The notes: a model not told the origin generated them from the letters alone. Shown: positions 34,976 to 44,839, counted from the first letter of the stretch. The stretch is 64,000 bases of DNA from JALZHR01 sp036388475 (GCA_036388475.1 DASVRT010000077.1:51280-115279), one strand, 5' to 3'. Program-made: numbers and translations.

Positions 34976-35548
34976 ATGAGCGAATCAATCATTGTCGAAA
35001 AAAGCGGAAAAGCGGCGATTATTAAATTCAACCGCCCCGCAATAAAAAATCCGCTTTCCGTCGAAACACTCGAAAATCTCGAACGCATTTTCGCCTTATT
35101 GAATTTTGATACGGCGGTTGAAAAAATTATCTTTATCGGTTCGGGCGATACGTTTGCCTCGGGCGCAAATTTGAATGAAGTGGCTGCATTAACAATCGAA
35201 ACGGCGCGCGAATTCGGCTTGCGCGGGCAAAATCTGATGCAGAAAATATACCGCACGGAAAAATTAACCGTCGCCGCCATTGACGGGTTTTGTATGGGCG
35301 GCGCGCTGGATTTGGCTTTATCGTGCCAGATAAGAATCGCTTCGCCGCGCTCGGTTTTCGCGCATCCCGGCGCGAGTCTGGGCATCATTACAGGTTGGAG
35401 CGGAACGCAGCTTCTGCCGCGTCTGGTCGGAAAGAAAAAAGCGTCCGAGATATTTTTGACGGCAAAAAAAATTTCGGCGCACGAAGCTCTGGAAATCGGC
35501 TTGATTGATAAAATTTCGGCGAATCCTTTGCAGTCTGCGACGGCTTGA
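34976..35548 (+). CDS. Short crotonase-fold protein lacking usual catalytic Glu
   Basis: An enoyl-CoA hydratase/isomerase-fold protein. It has ASGANLNEV and IDGFCMGGALDLALSCQIRIAS (oxyanion-hole Gly motif). At 190 residues it ends soon after EALEIGLIDKIS, lacking the C-terminal helical part of about 60 residues used for oligomerisation. The two Glu residues of classic hydratases are replaced (Asp in GGALD, Gly in HPGASLG), so hydration is unlikely. It may be a truncated or specialised family member. The upstream gap resembles the right arm of the repeat at 9228. Confidence 0.75.
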   Translation: MSESIIVEKSGKAAIIKFNRPAIKNPLSVETLENLERIFALLNFDTAVEKIIFIGSGDTFASGANLNEVAALTIETAREFGLRGQNLMQKIYRTEKLTVAAIDGFCMGGALDLALSCQIRIASPRSVFAHPGASLGIITGWSGTQLLPRLVGKKKASEIFLTAKKISAHEALEIGLIDKISANPLQSATA

Positions 35549-35574
35549 GCAAACGCCTTAATTTATCTCTTATT

Positions 35575-38193
35575 TTATCTGTTGTCTGCACCGGCGGCGG
35601 ATGCTTTTTTAGTTTTTCTTAACTCGCCGTCATCTTCGACCGAATCGGAATTTTCTTCATCAGTCTTTAAATCGTCTTTTCTCTCGACCCTGATTTTTTC
35701 GTTTTTCTCGTCGCGCGAAACCGGAACGCCGTTGATTGATTTGTATTGCTCGACAGTTCTCAGTTCTTCCGTCGTTCCGGTTTCAATCTGAATCGTCTCG
35801 TAATTTTCCGGCGCGATTGTTTCATTCGACTGGTATTGAGCATACAGCACGTCCGGTTTCGGCTGGTGGCGCAGGCACTCCAGATTTGAAAAAGATTTTG
35901 ACGGCACGACGACTCTTTCGCGTTGCGGGCAATATTCGCCGGCGAGCATTCCGGTTTCCGGGTCAATCGTCACTTCGACAAGCCCTTTCGGCATCGAAAA
36001 CGCGCTTCCGCCAAATTCCGGGCGCGCCTGCGTGGTTTTTCTCATAAAATCAACCCAAACGGGGAGCGCAACTTCGCCGCCGGTAAAGCCTATGTCTTTG
36101 TTTTCGTCAAAGCCAATCCAGACCACGCAAACCAGATTCGGCGTGTAGCCGACAAACCAGCCGTCCTTCGAGCTGCCGGTTTTGCCGACAAATGCGACGT
36201 CTTTTCCCAGAGAGTCTTTTGCCGCCCGCGCCGTTCCGCGCTCGACGACCGCGCCCATCATATCGGTTATCATATACGCCGTCTGCGGGCTGATAACCGG
36301 CGTGTCTTCGTTTTTATTTTTATAAACGGGATTGCCTTCGCCGGAAAGGATTTGCGAAACGAAAACAGGATTGACGCGTTTTCCGTCGTTGGCGAAAGCG
36401 GCGTAAGCGGCGGCGAGTTCGAGCGGCGTCACTTCTTCGGTTCCGAGCGCCATCGAAGGATAAGCTTCCGGTCTTTTCATCCCCAATTTTTCGGCAGTCC
36501 CGGCGACTTTCCGCAAACCGCTTTCGAGGGCGATTTCGACCGCCGCGACATTCGAAGATTTTGCCAGCGCGGTTTTCAGAGTAATCTCGTGCATCGCGTA
36601 AGAATTTCCGTAATTTGCCGGTCTATAAGGCTTGCGGTCAACGGCAAAAGCCGTCGGCTGGTCGTCAATAAGGCTCGTCGGCAATTTCCCCTGTTCCAGA
36701 GCGGTGGCGTAAACGAACGGTTTAAAGGTCGAGCCGGGCTGGCGGCGCGCTTCGGTCGCGCGATTTAGCTGCGATGCGGCGTAATCGCGCCCGCCGACCA
36801 TTGCCAGAACGTGCCCGCTTTTCGGGTCAATGGCGACGAGCGCGGCTTGGGGAGTAACACCTTTTTTAGCAAAAGTTTTATCGAGTTCGGCGAGCTTCTT
36901 ATTAACGGAATCTTCCGCCATTTCCTGCAATTGCGGGTCAATCGTGGTGTAAACGCGCAGATTTCTTTCGGGCAATTTCTCGCCGGAAATTTCCTTAAGA
37001 ACCGCATCGACAAAATAGGGCGCAATCGATTTGTCGTTTTTCGCCGGTGCGGCTAAAACGATTTCTTCGGCTTGTGCTTTTTCGGCGTCCGGCGGCGAAA
37101 TCATCCCTTCTTCCAATAGTTTTTGGATAACCAGATTGCGGCGCTCTTTGGCGGCTTCCGTATTGCGATTCGGCGAAAATTTATACGGGCTTTTTATCAT
37201 TGCCGCCAGCGTTGCCGCTTCCGCCAAATTTAGATTTTCTATCTTTTTGCCGAAATAACTGCGGCTCGCCTGCTCCACGCCGTGAATGCCGATAGCGCCG
37301 TGCTGCCCGAAATAAATCTCGTTGCAGTAAAGCGCGAAAATATCTTCTTTCGACAGATTTTTTTCCAGCGCGAGCGCCAGAAAAGCTTCGGAAAATTTGC
37401 GTCCGAAAGTTTTTTCGTTGCTGAGAAAAACGTTTTTGACGAATTGCTGCGTGATGGTCGAGCCGCCCTGACTAATCTGGTTGTCGGAAACGTTCCGGTA
37501 AAAAGCGCGAACGATACCGCGCGGGTCAAGTCCATTGTGCTCAAAAAAACGCCGGTCTTCCGTAACGATAATCGCGTTTCGCAAAATTTCGGGAATCTGT
37601 TCGAATTTTAGAGTATTGATTGAATCGCGTTTGGCTTCGGAGTTGCCGGAAATCATTTCGGGCTGCAATTCATAGGTTTCCAGCGCGCGAGCTCCGTTTT
37701 TGATTTGCGCGATTTTTCCCTGCGAAATTTCCAGATTGATGGTTTCGGGCAACTCGCTGGCGGAATGATTGGTCTGAATCGAAACGGTGTCGCCTTTGAC
37801 CGTAAAATTGCCGTTCCAGATGTTTTTGTTTTCGCCTTCGACATAACCGGAATGACGCAGAATGGCGACGAGTTCTTCGGTTTTGATTTTCTGCCCGGTT
37901 TTTAAAACGTGCGGCGCGGCGTAAATTCCCGAACGCGTCTGCCAGAAACCGAGCTTGATTCGCTGCTCGACAATCATCGCCGCCTGCGAATAAAAATAAT
38001 AAAAGCCGATTGCCGCCAGCGCCGAGCAGCAAAGAAGCCCGAGACTGATGCTGAAAATCCATTTTTTAAGAGCCTCTGTCCGGTTGTTAACAATTATTGC
38101 GGCGGGCGCAGTTTTTTTGACTGCGGGTCTTTTGCTTTTAGGAAAACTTTTGACGCCCAAAGATTTATCCAGCTTAATAATTGCCGTCGCCAT
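35575..38193 (-). CDS. Class A penicillin-binding protein (PBP1-type)
   Basis: A bifunctional peptidoglycan synthase of 872 residues. A cytoplasmic basic start and one membrane helix (FSISLGLLCCSALAAIGFYYF) come first. A UB2H-like region follows (SGYVEGE). The glycosyltransferase (GT51) domain has EDRRFFEHNGLDPRGIVRA and QGGSTITQQ. The transpeptidase has the STFK serine motif (QPGSTFKPF), SSN (AKSSNVAA) and KTGSS. A charged disordered tail ends it. I chose the ATG at 38193, preceded by AGGGTGG; a TTG at 38232 is the alternative. The UB2H-like part suggests kinship with PBP1b. Confidence 0.93.
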   Translation of the reverse strand: MATAIIKLDKSLGVKSFPKSKRPAVKKTAPAAIIVNNRTEALKKWIFSISLGLLCCSALAAIGFYYFYSQAAMIVEQRIKLGFWQTRSGIYAAPHVLKTGQKIKTEELVAILRHSGYVEGENKNIWNGNFTVKGDTVSIQTNHSASELPETINLEISQGKIAQIKNGARALETYELQPEMISGNSEAKRDSINTLKFEQIPEILRNAIIVTEDRRFFEHNGLDPRGIVRAFYRNVSDNQISQGGSTITQQFVKNVFLSNEKTFGRKFSEAFLALALEKNLSKEDIFALYCNEIYFGQHGAIGIHGVEQASRSYFGKKIENLNLAEAATLAAMIKSPYKFSPNRNTEAAKERRNLVIQKLLEEGMISPPDAEKAQAEEIVLAAPAKNDKSIAPYFVDAVLKEISGEKLPERNLRVYTTIDPQLQEMAEDSVNKKLAELDKTFAKKGVTPQAALVAIDPKSGHVLAMVGGRDYAASQLNRATEARRQPGSTFKPFVYATALEQGKLPTSLIDDQPTAFAVDRKPYRPANYGNSYAMHEITLKTALAKSSNVAAVEIALESGLRKVAGTAEKLGMKRPEAYPSMALGTEEVTPLELAAAYAAFANDGKRVNPVFVSQILSGEGNPVYKNKNEDTPVISPQTAYMITDMMGAVVERGTARAAKDSLGKDVAFVGKTGSSKDGWFVGYTPNLVCVVWIGFDENKDIGFTGGEVALPVWVDFMRKTTQARPEFGGSAFSMPKGLVEVTIDPETGMLAGEYCPQRERVVVPSKSFSNLECLRHQPKPDVLYAQYQSNETIAPENYETIQIETGTTEELRTVEQYKSINGVPVSRDEKNEKIRVERKDDLKTDEENSDSVEDDGELRKTKKASAAGADNR

Positions 38194-38406
38194 ACTTTTT
38201 GCCCACCCTTGCTCGAAATCGGTAATGCTCAAGGTTATGGCAATGCGCGTTCCACAATAAAAATAATAATTAAGCGAGAGTGTAAACGACTGAAATTAAA
38301 TAATTAAGACAGCAGGGAAGGCTTTGCCGAGACTGGATTTTATTAAAATAAAAAGACCCGCAGCGTAAATTTGTGATACTGAAATTTGTATTAAGTTAGT
38401 ACAACA

Positions 38407-39168
38407 TTATTTTTCTTTGTTTAAAAACTTGGCAATTCCGCTCTGGCAATCGTCCGTGAGACGAGCAATCGTGTTGACGTCAACGCCGGATTCGAGCGCC
38501 GCTTCAAACGTCAAACCGTCCATTTGATAAAGCAGGCGTTTCGACAAAACGACCGCCGAGCGCGAGACTTTTTCGTAAACCGAAACGTAATTTTTTACGT
38601 CTTCCGCAAAAGCCGCATCTTCAAAAATTCGGTTTACCAGACCGAATTCGCGCGCGGTTTCGGCGTCGAACTCAAAACCCTGCGTCGCCAGTTCAAAAGC
38701 GCGTTTTTCCGAAACGTTGCGCCTTAGAATCGCCATCACCATCGCCGGAACAAAACCGATTTTGACTTCCGGATAACCGAATCGTGCCGCCGCGCTCGCC
38801 AGAACCAAATCGCAAGCCGTCGCCAGACCGCAGCCGCCCGCCAGCGCGCGCCCGTGAACCGCCGCGACGACCGGAATTTTCACCTTTCTAATCAAAGCGA
38901 AAAGCTCCATCAGATTGCGCGCATCGTCCCAATTTCCCAGAACGTCGCTTTCCGAAATTTTCTGCAAAGCCGATAAATCCGCGCCGGAACAAAAATCATT
39001 GCCCGCGCCTCTAATGACAATCGCGCGCAGATTTTCGTTTCCGTCAGCTTCGCGCAGGGCGTTTTTGAGCGAATCTATCAGCACGTCGTTAAGGGCATTC
39101 CGCTTTTCGGGGCGGTTTAAAGTCAGATAGCAAATCGAGTTTTCCTGATTGATTAAGATTTCACTCAT
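38407..39168 (-). CDS. Enoyl-CoA hydratase/isomerase-family protein
   Basis: A crotonase of 253 residues, full length. Oxyanion-hole region AVHGRALAGGCGLATACDLVLAS; the first usual catalytic Glu (after GGC) is Gly, while the second is kept in YPEVKIGF. The text is close to methylglutaconyl-CoA hydratase/LiuC-like proteins of leucine breakdown, which would fit the carboxylase beta subunit at 27698, though this is inference. No tight neighbour. Confidence 0.85.
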   Translation of the reverse strand: MSEILINQENSICYLTLNRPEKRNALNDVLIDSLKNALREADGNENLRAIVIRGAGNDFCSGADLSALQKISESDVLGNWDDARNLMELFALIRKVKIPVVAAVHGRALAGGCGLATACDLVLASAAARFGYPEVKIGFVPAMVMAILRRNVSEKRAFELATQGFEFDAETAREFGLVNRIFEDAAFAEDVKNYVSVYEKVSRSAVVLSKRLLYQMDGLTFEAALESGVDVNTIARLTDDCQSGIAKFLNKEK

Positions 39169-39260
39169 TTTCTTTTGACATTCTAAATTTTAAATTTAAA
39201 ATTCATTCGCATAAAAATAACTTATATTATCCGGGATAATTTAGAATTTAGAATTGGATT

Positions 39261-41508
39261 TTAGCGAATCAAATTCGTTGCTTTATCAACTTCCGCCGCG
39301 AAATTTTCGATTGTCCGCGCCACGATTTCGATTTGCTCGCTCGCTTCTTTCCAATCACGCTGCTCAATCGCCTCGCGCACGGCGGGCAGAGTTTTCACGC
39401 CGTAGCCGGTGTAAAATCCGGGCGCGTAGATTTGATGCTTGAACCAGGCGCGGCGCGGCAAGCCTTCGCTACGGGTCAGAGCGCGTTCCGTCCGATACAG
39501 AATTTCGCCTAAAGATTTCTGCGCGGCGGGCGACAATTGTTTATTTTTTGAGGCTGTCTGGTAATTTTTTCGCGCTTTCCTGAAGTTTCGCCAGCGCGTT
39601 TTGCAGAGGTGAGAAATTCAGAAACGGCACTTCCGTCTTCGGTTTCGGCGCGACGAAAGTTTCCGTCGGGTCCTGGACAGCCGTAATCATTCCGTCCGTA
39701 ATCATTCGATTCGTCATTCTGGTTTCTTCGCGCAGATTGTCGACGAGCGCCGTTACTTCTCTGATGTAATTCGAAACCGTGTCGGCAAAATTCGTAAATT
39801 CAAACGGCAGAATCTCGGCGTCGGCAAAGCGCAGAGTCGTGCGCCCGCAAACTTTCGCTAATGCGATTCCGTAATCGAAATTCGGATCGCCGAAACGCGT
39901 AAAATGGTCGAAAGAATCGTAAACCGAATGATACGAGCCGCCGCCGTCTTCGCCGCCGAAACCGATATTAAACGAAGCGATGCCGAGATGCTGCAAAAAC
40001 GGCGTGTAGTCCGAGCCGGAGCCGAGAGCGTAAATTCGCAAATCGCTTCGCTCCAGCACTTCGCGGCGCGAATTGGTCGAGCCGCTGACCGCTTGAAGCG
40101 CTTTCAAACGCTGCCAGACGGAAATCTTCGTCTGCGGGTCGATAACGTTTTTAGCGATTTCATTGGCGAATTTTTCGAGCGTGTGCGAGCCGCCGACGCC
40201 GAGAAACCCGCGCCCGTTCGAATCGGAATTGATATAAACGACGGCTTTCTGCCGCAGCTCGTCGGCGTGAAATTCCGCCCATTCGGTCGAGCCTAAAAGT
40301 CCCGGCTCTTCCGCGTCCCAAGCCGCGTAAACAATCGTGCGTTTCGGCTTCCAGCCGGTTTTCGCCAGCTCGCCGACGGCGCGCGCTTCTTCCATCAGCG
40401 CCACCATTCCGCTAATCGGGTCGTCAGCGCCATTCACCCAGGCGTCGTGGTGATTGCCGCGAATAATCCATTGGTCGGGCATTTCCGCGCCTTTCATTTT
40501 GGCGACGACGTTATACGCCGGTTTGATGTCCCAGTTAAATTCGAGTTTCAGGCGAACTTTTAACGAATTCGTGCCGCCGAAATGATATGTAACCGGCAGC
40601 GCGCCGCGCCAGTTTTGCGGAACGACCGCGCCGCCGAGATTTTTTAATAAAGGCAGCGCGTCGGCGTAGGAAATCGGCAAAACGGGAATTTTTGTCAGCG
40701 TCGGCGCGTCTTTTCTGTCGAGCCGCTTGGCGTTTTTTGTCGAGCCGTAGCCGGGCGTCAGCGGGTCGCCCGGAAAAAGCGGCATATCGGCAACCGAGCC
40801 GCGCTGCGCGCCGTTTTCGTTGCGATACGCGCCTTTCGGATAAACGTCGCCCTGAAAATAACCGTCGTCGCGCGGGTCGGAATAAATCAGACAGCCGATA
40901 GCGCCTTTTTCGGCGGCGACTTTCGGCTTGATGCCGCGCCACGAGCCGCCGTAGCGGGCGATAACGATTTTTCCTTTCACGTCGATGCCGCGTTTTTCCA
41001 GTTCTTCGTAATCGGCGGGAATGCCGTAATTGACATAGACGAGATCACCCGTTACGTCGCCGTCAATCGAATATGCGTTGTAAATCGGCAGCTGCTCGTT
41101 TTGTTGATTTGAGGTCGCGTCTTCCTTCAACGCCGGCTCAACTAATTTTGCCGTGAACTTTTCGGGCGCGGTCATTTCCAGAAGCCGCGTTTTCGGCGTC
41201 GGAAACAAAACGTCGAATTGTTCAATCTGCGTTTCAAAACCCCACGATTTAAACAGCGAAGCCATAAAATCGGCGTTTTCCTTGCCGTAAGGCGAACCGA
41301 CGTGATGCGGGCGCGCCGACAGCCGCTTCATCCAATCGCGCAGATTTTCGCGCTTTAGATAAGAATCGAATTTTTGTTCCAGAGCCGTTTGTTGTGCTGA
41401 GCCGGCGGCGGAAAAGCCGAGCAGAGATTTTTCATTCGGCGTCGTTTGCGCAACGACGGAAAAAGCCAGCAGACAGACAAAGAAAACTCGCAGAAATGAA
41501 TTTCGCAT
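39261..41508 (-). pseudogene. PSMA-type M28 peptidase, split by a frameshift
   Basis: A glutamate carboxypeptidase II-like secreted enzyme. The first frame (41508-39541) has a signal peptide (RVFFVCLLAFSVVAQ), a PA-domain insert, and the M28 core: GNHHDAWVNGADDPISG (zinc His and Asp), AAWDAEEPGLLGS (Glu residues), SYHSVYDSFDHF. It ends at LPDSLKK with a TAA. The C-terminal TFR-dimer domain continues in another frame (39536-39261: SEGLPRRAWFKHQIYAPGFYTGYGVKTLPAVREAI). Removing one A from the A6 run at 39544-39549 joins them as DSLKNKQLSPAAQKSLGEIL. Shine-Dalgarno CAGGAG supports the start at 41508. Either a real mutation or a homopolymer error; marked pseudogene for that reason. Confidence 0.85.
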
Positions 41509-41592
41509 AAACGACTCCTGAAATTTTGCGGATTTGGAAAACGAAGTGAAATTATTGTAAAGAAAATTTGGAAATTTAGCCACAGGGAAAAC

Positions 41593-41786
41593 AAGGCAAA
41601 AGGTAAAAGGTAAAAGGCAAAAAATAGAATTCTTCCAGCTTTGCCTTTTAATGCAGGATTAGCTGAATAAAGTTTCCTTTTGGTGCATAAACTTAGTTTT
41701 ATTCAATCTTTATCCAATGTTTCTGCATTGAAAGGCAAAGCCAATTCTTCCTTACTTTTGCCTTTTACCTTTTACCTTTTGCCTTA
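41593..41786. repeat. Nested foldback with heptamer outer arms
   Basis: Outer arms: AGGTAAA AGGTAAA AGGCAAA (41594-41622) and the inverse TTTTACC TTTTACC TTTTGCC (41756-41784). Inside, a second pair GCTTTGCCTTTTAATGCAG (41638-41656) and CTGCATTGAAAGGCAAAGC (41723-41741) has a loop without heptamers. The insert may be a separate small palindromic element. Confidence 0.75.
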
Positions 41787-41792
41787 AAACCC

Positions 41793-42653
41793 TTATTCCG
41801 CCAGAAACTCGCGCAGAATTTCCGTTACCGCTTCGGCGGCTTCCTGCTGAACCCAATGCGCGCTGGTCGGAATCCGAAATTCTTCATAGGGCGCGTCCAT
41901 AACCTCGCCGATTCCGCGTACGGTTTCCGGCAAAACCGCTTTGTCCTGCTCGCCGTAAATGAAAACCGCCGGAACTTTTATTTTCGGCGTCTCTTCGAGC
42001 TTCGTGAATAAGCGTTTTAAAATATTGGCGCGGTAATAATTCAGCATTCCCGTCAGCGCAAACGGCTCGTTCCACGTTTTTTTATATTTGGCGATGTCTT
42101 CGTCCGTGAAAACATTTTTGTCCGCCGTAGAATTTTTCAGAGCGTTTTCCAAAAGGGCGAAATCATTGAGCTTTAACAAATTTTCGGGCAGCAGCGGAAT
42201 TTGAAAAAAGAACATATACCAGCTTGCCAGAAGCTGTCTGAACGTTTGATTTTTGCGCCAGACGGAAGCCGGCGGAACTTGCAGCGCGCCGAGCTTCCAG
42301 AGATATTCCGGATGCTTCGCCGCCAACGCCCAGCCTATGCTCGCGCCCCAATCGTGTCCGACGACCGCCGCTCTTTCGCGCCCGAAATGATGAATTAAGC
42401 CGACGACGTCATCGACCGATTTATCAATTTCATAATCCGCCACGCCGGTCGGTTTATCGCTCAGATTGTAGCCGCGCAAATCGGGCGCAACGACCGTGTA
42501 CTCGTCGCTTAAAGCCGCAAGCTGATGCCGCCACGAATACCAGAATTCGGGAAACCCGTGCAATAAAATGACGAGCCGCTCGCCGTCGCCCGCTTTCGCG
42601 TAATGCAGGCGCGTGCCGCCGATTTGCGCGTAGTCGAATGTAATTTCGCTCAT
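41793..42653 (-). CDS. Epoxide-hydrolase-type alpha/beta hydrolase
   Basis: A 286-residue hydrolase with HGFPEFWYSWRHQ (oxyanion hole), GHDWGASIGW (nucleophile Asp), GEQDKAVLP (acid Asp) and SAHWVQQE (catalytic His), the pattern of epoxide hydrolases and haloalkane dehalogenases. HGFP favours an epoxide hydrolase. No signal peptide. The start overlaps the stop of the AtuA-C gene by 4 bp (ATGA), so the three genes Nudix, AtuA-C and hydrolase form a translationally coupled operon. Confidence 0.9.
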   Translation of the reverse strand: MSEITFDYAQIGGTRLHYAKAGDGERLVILLHGFPEFWYSWRHQLAALSDEYTVVAPDLRGYNLSDKPTGVADYEIDKSVDDVVGLIHHFGRERAAVVGHDWGASIGWALAAKHPEYLWKLGALQVPPASVWRKNQTFRQLLASWYMFFFQIPLLPENLLKLNDFALLENALKNSTADKNVFTDEDIAKYKKTWNEPFALTGMLNYYRANILKRLFTKLEETPKIKVPAVFIYGEQDKAVLPETVRGIGEVMDAPYEEFRIPTSAHWVQQEAAEAVTEILREFLAE

Positions 42654-42994
42654 AAAACTCCTAAATCCTTTGCTTCCCGTTCGGAAACATCTATTCTCAT
42701 TCGCAAAAGCGCGGTCGAAAAGGTTTTGCCCTGCGCGTCGGTCATCAGAGACAAAGTTCCGCCGCCGCCCAGACTTTCGTGCAGCAGAAAATTTAAAGCG
42801 TTCAGATTCGGCAGCTCAAAGCGCTCGACTTCGCCTTTGACCATCGCGCCGAAATGCCGTTTCACCTTTTCCGCCGTCACTTCGCGCACCAGCAGCGGGT
42901 AAAATTCGTCTTTCAAAGCAATCACGCCGACGTTTGCCGTATCGCCTTTGTCGCCGGAACGCGCGTGCGCGAGTTTTAATAATTCAACTTTCAT
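42650..42994 (-). CDS. AtuA C-terminal (AtuA-C) domain protein
   Basis: A small domain with LAHARSGDKGDTANVGVIA, the hallmark of the C-terminal region of acyclic terpene utilisation proteins (AtuA). In many proteins this domain is fused to DUF1446; here it is separate, with the DUF1446 part at 44898-46265. It overlaps both neighbours by 4 bp. In Pseudomonas the Atu pathway degrades citronellol/geraniol via geranyl-CoA; whether that applies here is open. Confidence 0.85.
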   Translation of the reverse strand: MKVELLKLAHARSGDKGDTANVGVIALKDEFYPLLVREVTAEKVKRHFGAMVKGEVERFELPNLNALNFLLHESLGGGGTLSLMTDAQGKTFSTALLRMRIDVSEREAKDLGVL

Positions 42995-43545
42995 AAATTT
43001 TTCAAATGCAGATTCAGTTTATAAAATCCAGCCAAAACAAGCGAATGCGTGATTTGTTCGCTTTCAATCAAATTCGGAATTTCGTCGAGCGAAACGAGTT
43101 TGGTGACGACGCTTTCGTGCTCGTCAAAAGCCGTTTCCTGAATTTTCCGGCAGTTTAAAGCGGCGAAATGATAAATCCAGTTATTTTGAATCGCCGGATT
43201 CGGGCGCGATTTTCCCAGATAAATAAATTCGTCGGAGGCAAAGCCGGTTTCTTCGAGCAGCTCGCGGCGCGCGGCGGTTTCGGGCGCTTCGCCTTCGTCA
43301 ATCATTCCGCCGGGAATCTCTAAAACGATTTCTTCCGTGCCGTGACGAAACTGTTCGATTAAAACCGTTTTGTTTTCCGCGTCCAGCGCGATGATATTGA
43401 CCCAATCGGGACTTTCGACGACAAAAAAACTGTGTTCCAGATTATCCGATTCGCGGTCGCTGATATCTTCCCGGACTCGGAAAACGCGGCAGTCGGCAAG
43501 CTGTCTGGAAGCTTTGCGCTTCCATATTTCGGGTTTTGCGTTCAT
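42991..43545 (-). CDS. Nudix hydrolase, ADP-ribose pyrophosphatase-like
   Basis: The Nudix box GGMIDEGEAPETAARRELLEETG is complete, with the REXXEE glutamates for metal binding. Length (184) and the neighbouring text (FVVESPDWVNIIAL, GTEEIVLEIPGG) resemble ADP-ribose pyrophosphatases. First gene of the operon with AtuA-C and the hydrolase, overlapping the next by 4 bp. The exact nucleotide substrate is unknown. Confidence 0.9.
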   Translation of the reverse strand: MNAKPEIWKRKASRQLADCRVFRVREDISDRESDNLEHSFFVVESPDWVNIIALDAENKTVLIEQFRHGTEEIVLEIPGGMIDEGEAPETAARRELLEETGFASDEFIYLGKSRPNPAIQNNWIYHFAALNCRKIQETAFDEHESVVTKLVSLDEIPNLIESEQITHSLVLAGFYKLNLHLKNL

Positions 43546-43616
43546 AAAAATAGTGACTCAGGTATTAAAAATATGTTTGAATAATAAAACAAGTCTACAT
43601 TTTTCAGGGGGAATTT

Positions 43617-44663
43617 ATGAACGGGAAACTATTTTTTATCGCCATTTTGACAATTTTTATTTCGACTTTCGCTTTTGCCCAAAGAACCGTTACAAAAAAA
43701 ACTCCGACCCCGAAACCGACGCCGACCGTTTCACCGACGCCCGCGCCGACGCCCGCGCCGACGCCGGTCACGCTGGAAATAATTCTGACCGAAGCCGAAA
43801 AGCAGACGCAGAATTACCGGCAGGCGTTTAACAGCCTGCTGGCGGAAGAAACGAAAACTTTCGAGGAATACAACAAAGACGGCGAAGCCAAAAAACGCCG
43901 CACGGTCGAATCGAATTTTCTCGTTTATCAATCGACCAAAAATGAAAATCTGATAACCGAATATCGCAACGTCGTCAAGGTTGACGGCAAAGCCGTCGGC
44001 GACAGCAACAAGCGCGCCGAAGATTTTTTCGAGAACGTTCTGAAATCGACCAGCGCCGAAACCGAGCTGGAAAAAATTCTCAATGAAAGCACGCGCTACG
44101 ATAAAACGCTGAACGTTTCGGGCTTTACGCTTTATCAATCGCCGATTTTAGCCGCGCATATTCGCCCCGCGTTCGATTTTCGTCTGAACGGTCAGGAAAC
44201 TTTTAACGGCAGAAAAGTCTTTCTCGTAAATTACCGGCAGAAAGCGAAAAGCGCGTATGTTTTGTTTAACGAGCGACCGGCGAACACGGACAAGCTTTAT
44301 ATTAATTACGAAACGGAACTGCCGAAACAGATAAAGGAACCGAACGCGCTTCTGCGCGGAAACCTCTGGATTGACGCCGAAACTTTTGAAATCTGGCGCG
44401 AAGAACGCGAGCAGACCATTCAGCCGGAAGGCGCGGGCAGCCCGATAATCGTTTTAAGAGCCGAGTTTGAATACCAGAAAAACGAGCCCGGCTTCGTCAC
44501 GCCGAAAAAAATCGCGCTGACCGATTACGGCGTCCGGCGCAAAGACGAGCAGCTGACGACCGTCAAAGACACGTTCGTGACGTTTGAATACACGAAATTC
44601 ACCCGCTCGGACGTCGAAGTTAAGTCCGGCGACGTCAATTCGTCGGAAACGCCGAAGCCGTAA
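43617..44663 (+). CDS. Secreted protein with Pro/Thr linker, function unknown
   Basis: A signal peptide (ILTIFISTFAFAQ) is followed by a Pro/Thr/Ala linker (TPKPTPTVSPTPAPTPAP) and a 290-residue domain. The latter has beta-rich text (FRLNGQETFNGRKVFLVNYRQ, LRGNLWIDAETFEIWREE) that recalls outer-membrane lipoprotein-sorting (LolA/LolB-like or DUF4292) folds. This is only a resemblance. GGGGGA lies 5 nt before the ATG. It is followed by a 20-nt tandem repeat. Confidence 0.75.
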   Translation: MNGKLFFIAILTIFISTFAFAQRTVTKKTPTPKPTPTVSPTPAPTPAPTPVTLEIILTEAEKQTQNYRQAFNSLLAEETKTFEEYNKDGEAKKRRTVESNFLVYQSTKNENLITEYRNVVKVDGKAVGDSNKRAEDFFENVLKSTSAETELEKILNESTRYDKTLNVSGFTLYQSPILAAHIRPAFDFRLNGQETFNGRKVFLVNYRQKAKSAYVLFNERPANTDKLYINYETELPKQIKEPNALLRGNLWIDAETFEIWREEREQTIQPEGAGSPIIVLRAEFEYQKNEPGFVTPKKIALTDYGVRRKDEQLTTVKDTFVTFEYTKFTRSDVEVKSGDVNSSETPKP

Positions 44664-44706
44664 AGTCTGCCGGGCGAAAATTACATTTTGAAAGTGAAAA
44701 TCTGCT

Positions 44707-44801
44707 ATTGCGGGCGAAAGATTGATATTGCGAGTGATTGATTCATCTTGCGGACGTTTGAACGAGATTGCGGGCGTTTGATTCATCTTGCGGGTAAAAT
44801 G
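44707..44801. repeat. 20-nt tandem repeat, 4.7 copies
   Basis: Units start at 44707, 44727, 44747, 44767 and 44787 (partial), each beginning with ATTGCGG or CTTGCGG. Units differ by several substitutions, so the array is old. It is not a CRISPR: the units are contiguous with no spacers. Confidence 0.9.
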
Positions 44802-44839
44802 TTGTTTAACAATACGGTTTTTACGTTGAAATAAAAGAT

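Noticed and set aside
39536..39560. Programmed ribosomal frameshift in the M28 gene
   Set aside because: Joining the frames needs +1, and the A6 context is not a recognised +1 site; an indel or read error is simpler.
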